This document shows, piece after piece, positions 32,501 through 34,709 of a stretch of DNA of 34,709 nt. Positions within the stretch are counted from its first letter, which is position 1. Each line of letters starts with the position of its first letter. The stretch spans positions 1 through 34,709 of the forward strand of contig PS015731.1 in the NCBI GenBank assembly GCA_048213135.1, written 5' to 3'. Under the pieces are notes generated by a model that was not told the DNA's origin, did no database searches, and saw nothing but the letters and a program-made list of their open reading frames with translations. This stretch comes from Reclinomonas americana ATCC 50394. Taxonomy: Eukaryota; Jakobida; Jakobea; Jakobida. A program made the position numbers and the translations under genes.

Positions 32501-33840
32501 AGCGCCCTGCGCATCATCACACCAGCAGTTAGTACAACAGCGCACAGTCAGAGAGAGCAACGTGAGCACACACACACAACTGCGTAATGTCCGACGACAG
32601 CTCCAACAGGTGCGTCAGGTCGCTGAGCCGCTGCTCACGCAGCTCAACGGACTTGAGGACGTCAAGGGTCCGTGATCGATGCTGCAGCAGACGAATGACT
32701 TCCAGGTGCAGAGCCGACAGGTTCTGCGCCGAAATCACGTCAAAGTACTCGGCAGCAAAGTCCTCCATGTCCTCAGTGGGAATGTGCAGCTCCTCCCACA
32801 GCGACACAATTCTGCACGGTCGTGTTGACGTATCAGTGCATGCATCCACACTCACCAGTCGCCATGGTGAAACGACGCAACTTGGCCTTTGATCGCTCAA
32901 ATGTCTGCTCGAGTGACTCGTGAGAATCCTCAATCGGCGTCAACTGGCGACCTCGCAGCGGCTTGTGTGGGATCACAGGCTCGTCCTCAAACCAGTTATT
33001 GGGACGGCTGCGAGGAGCCGAGTGACCGCGCGGCGGCAGCGGGCGTTGCGGACGCGCACTGTGACTGCGACCGCGCAGCGGTGCCCTGGCCGACGTCGGT
33101 GCACCGTACACGAGCGTGGCTGCCACCGTCGAGTTGGGTGCTCGCGTCGAGGACGCTGAGCGTGTGCGGCCCTGACGAGCAGCTGCCGTGCCGTTTCCAG
33201 CAGCAGCGGCACGTCCAGGCACCGGAGACGACGGCGCCGAGTCGCCACCATACGGAGCCGCCAGTGGCGGGGGCGGCATGTCCCCACCACCGCTGTACAT
33301 TGGCGATGTCTCCTGACGATGCCGCCTGCCCAGCGCCACACGCTGCTGCTTGTGATAGTTGCGCCAGAACTCATCGGTCTTGGTGAAAATGCAGTGCCGA
33401 TCGAGAAGCGCGTTGTACTGTGGAATGCGGTCCAAGTGATGCCGATAGTCCCAGCCGGACTCGGCCACCACCAGGTTCGAGCTGCCGCAAACACAGCGTC
33501 GAATGAGGCGACAAACCCCAGCAAGCAAAACAAAAGAACGGCGGCTATACCTGGGCGAGGGACCGCGGCCACTGCGAGGCTGACTCGACGATCGCTGGCT
33601 CGTCGCACCTCCGACACCGCCGGCAGGAGCATTGCGCGCCCCCAACGGATGCATGTACGAGCCACCGCCGGGACTGGGCGACGTGCCGCGCTTACTCACG
33701 TGCTGAGTGGGGAATCGCTGCTGCTGCTGTTGTGATTGTGGTGGCTGTTGATGTTGCGGATAGTGAACGTGATGAGAGGGGCTGCTCTGATCCGACATGG
33801 ACGACGACGACGTCATGCTGCTGTCTGCGCTGCGATTCAT
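26508..33840 (-). CDS. Giant repeat-rich protein (about 2,000 residues), probably cytoskeletal
   Basis: Seen: about 20 exons join in one frame from ATG 33840 to TGA 26508. Order: a Ser/Gln-rich head; WDYRHHLDRIPQYNALLDRH; helical IVSLWEELHIPTEDMEDFA; an ordered module with AIIHWREGLTLKQPFLWNG, NYLEKMQTDLEFFDRTH and KARRNPFLLP; an acidic/His/Lys-rich region; Ala-Pro repeats; about twelve KHDEHPPAPPAA-like units; a patch VSLQLFGGLIDEVLEESE; a very long helix built from 11-residue AEAARKAAEEQ units; RRMTPRERAAAERIGAAL; eight SKxxTPxx units; and a final IQ-like helix ERIQAAYLAFKSREEA. Microtubule or ciliary binding is suggested by the basic S/T-P repeats, IQ-like helices and coiled coil, but is inference. 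GTTGCGT introns begin at 32881 and 31930. The join across 31930 (C|TT, giving LANGG) argues for one gene, not two. Alternative starts lie up to 33930. Confidence 0.72.
26755..26985 (-). repeat. SKxxTPxx octapeptide tandem repeats (24-nt unit)
   Basis: Eight imperfect units such as SKSGTPSN, SKTATPVA, SKAATPTA, SKPATPPT and SKSATPSG near the C-terminus of the giant protein. One unit is degenerate (APKPPTPAG). Each carries a Thr-Pro site suited to proline-directed kinases, as in microtubule-binding repeat regions. Confidence 0.9.
27750..28960 (-). repeat. 66-nt tandem repeats coding an 11-residue helical period
   Basis: The minus strand codes alternating RKAAEAEAEAA and RKAAEEQAEAA, so the DNA unit is 66 nt (two 33-nt halves) repeated many times with small changes (EV, VA, EK variants). 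An 11-residue period fits a hendecad coiled coil or a long single alpha-helix. The middle copies (about 27,840-28,240) are nearly identical, pointing to recent expansion or conversion; towards 28,300-28,900 units diverge. Confidence 0.93.
30300..30735 (-). repeat. 36-nt tandem repeats coding KHDEHPPAPPAA units
   Basis: About ten units of KHDEHPPAPPAA and variants (KHDDYPPAPPAA, KHDERPPAPAA, KHEAHPPAPPAP, KHEEHPPAPPAS), flanked by shorter KHSPKAKHDKHSP-type units. His, Asp, Glu and Pro dominate, so it should be disordered and might bind metal ions. Confidence 0.9.
30955..31030 (-). repeat. Ala-Pro dipeptide repeat
   Basis: Ten or more consecutive Ala-Pro pairs in one exon of the giant gene, ending in a Gln codon at the donor site. 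This is a stiff extended spacer. Confidence 0.9.
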
Positions 33841-34280
33841 CTTGTCGACTGGGGAGAAAGAGAGACACTCTCTCGCCGAGCGCGTGCGTGCGTGTGAATC
33901 GTCGCAAGTCGCTCCTGCGAATGAAAACAACAGTCAGCCTAAAAACGCTGCATCACTTGCTTCACTGCCTCCCTTTACCCTTGCACACATAGGCAGGTGC
34001 TTCTTTCTCTTTCTTTCTCGTGTTGTCACAGACATTCACACGCAGTGTGTGCGAGAGAGAGAGAGCAATCGCGTGAACAGGAGCAAGGGCAACGTCAAGT
34101 GCAGAACGGTCACGAATCGACGCGCACACTCACACACGCTCGCACACACACTCTTTTGCCTTCTTTCTCACTCACTCGCACCACACTCACCTCTCTCACG
34201 CAGCGCACTCTGGGTGTTTGATAGCAACGGACGGAAAATTCGTCTTCGGTTTCGCCGTTTCCGTACGCCTTCTTTTTTTA
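33841..34280. other. 440-nt intergenic region without a supported gene
   Basis: Lies between the start of the giant gene and the stop of the TPR gene, both on the minus strand. It must hold the 3' UTR of one and the promoter and 5' UTR of the other. On the minus strand the sequence TTTCTCCCCAG followed by TCGACAAG and the ATG at 33840 looks like an intron acceptor, so a 5' UTR intron is possible. CA, GA and CTTT runs are present. No tRNA or other RNA gene was seen. Confidence 0.5.
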
Positions 34281-34709
34281 CTACAAGAAATCAAGCATGG
34301 CTTCTGTGGCGCGTCGCTTCTGCAGCTGCTCCTGCTTGCTGTGCTGCCGTGTGTTGTGATCGATAGTTTGCAGGTGCTCCTCGAATTGCGCCACGAGCAG
34401 CGACACTGCATTGTCGGCCTCCGATGGTCCTTGTACACGGCGTGCGCACTCCAACGCCTGTGTGTGTATGTGGTGAGGGAGAAAGGGGAAGAGGAAAGGG
34501 AGACAGACGAGGACGCAACATCGGTGATGACGACAATGGCTTCGCCGTGCAGTCCTTGCGCGGAGAGAGTGCTGGCCAAGTTGCCCTTGGTCAGCAACAC
34601 ATCGACGTGATCGGCGCCCTGCTGCGATTGCCGCAGAGCAATGGCTTCTCGGTGCAGCTCGGTGGCCTCGGCGTGCAGTCCCTGTGCAGCCGTGGTCAGC
34701 GAATGTGGG
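34281..34709 (-). CDS. Kinesin-light-chain-like TPR repeat protein, C-terminal end (5' end outside window)
   Basis: Seen: the exon running from the window edge to 34520 encodes TELHREAIALRQSQQGADHV, then DVLLTKGNLASTLSAQGLHG and EAIVVITD. This is a 42-residue TPR of the kinesin-light-chain type (long repeat with 'hp.va.tl.NLA.ll..qG...eA'). A GTTGCGT intron (from 34519) follows, then the last exon gives ALECARRVQGPSEADNAVSL, a helical tail EEHLQTIDHNTRQHSKQEQL and a TAG stop at 34281-34283. Such repeats are protein-binding scaffolds; in protists large families exist with and without NB-ARC-type ATPase domains. Which kind this is cannot be told from the fragment. Confidence 0.75.
   Translation of the reverse strand, partial: PTFADHGCTGTARRGHRAAPRSHCSAAIAAGRRSRRCVADQGQLGQHSLRARTARRSHCRHHRCCVLVCLPFLFPFLPHHIHTQALECARRVQGPSEADNAVSLLVAQFEEHLQTIDHNTRQHSKQEQLQKRRATEAMLDFL

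Noticed and set aside
34218-34610. Plus-strand 130-codon frame with a hydrophobic middle
   Set aside because: It is antisense to the last exons and GTTGCGT intron of the TPR gene, whose spliced frame and TAG stop fit well.
1-34709. CRISPR arrays, operons, insertion sequences, tRNA or rRNA genes
   Set aside because: None seen. The tandem repeats are coding or microsatellite, and the gene content and introns are eukaryotic.

Overview
The window is nuclear DNA from an intron-rich, GC-rich unicellular eukaryote, probably a free-living flagellate or amoeboid protist; the lineage cannot be fixed from the sequence. The evidence is eukaryotic housekeeping genes (MAK16, REV7/MAD2L2, WDR7), GT-AG introns mostly about 45-160 nt long, and intergenic spaces of only about 33-440 nt. 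TAA, TAG and TGA all end genes, so the code is standard. Two 20-N runs mark assembly gaps.

Layout: a 5'-truncated M16-family metallopeptidase (+, to 1165); a signal-peptide/one-TM protein (-, 1223-3358, holds both gaps); the ribosome-biogenesis factor MAK16 (+, 3425-5048); a small charged unknown protein (-, 5184-6136); an enlarged REV7-like HORMA protein (+, 6204-7897); an RCC1-repeat protein with a long tail (-, 7937-12141); a small helical unknown (-, 12364-13179); the V-ATPase-associated WD protein WDR7/Rabconnectin-3 beta (-, 13331-19491); a ubiquitin-like + kelch protein (+, 19606-22349); an armadillo-like + TPR protein (-, 22402-25513); a 220-residue protein with a helix-turn-helix-like segment (+, 25688-26474); a giant repeat-rich protein of roughly 2,000 residues (-, 26508-33840); and the C-terminal end of a TPR protein (-, 34281-34709). 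These are unrelated housekeeping or cytoskeletal genes, not an operon-like system. Divergent neighbours share very short putative bidirectional promoters and convergent neighbours almost touch.

The most interesting signal lies in splicing. At least 28 introns in ten of the genes begin with the same 7-mer, GTTGCGT, which is far from the usual GTRAGT donor. Reading frame and protein-family alignment force this donor in many cases; in one it is used although a perfect GTGAGT lies 27 nt downstream. Other donors are mostly GTGCGT, GTNCGT or GTGAGT. MAK16 also has an intron inside its start codon (AT|G), and its five other introns all use GTTGCGT. Gene models were spliced by hand from frame continuity. 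Those for M16, MAK16, REV7, the kelch gene and the 220-residue protein were checked exon by exon for phase; the others are good drafts.
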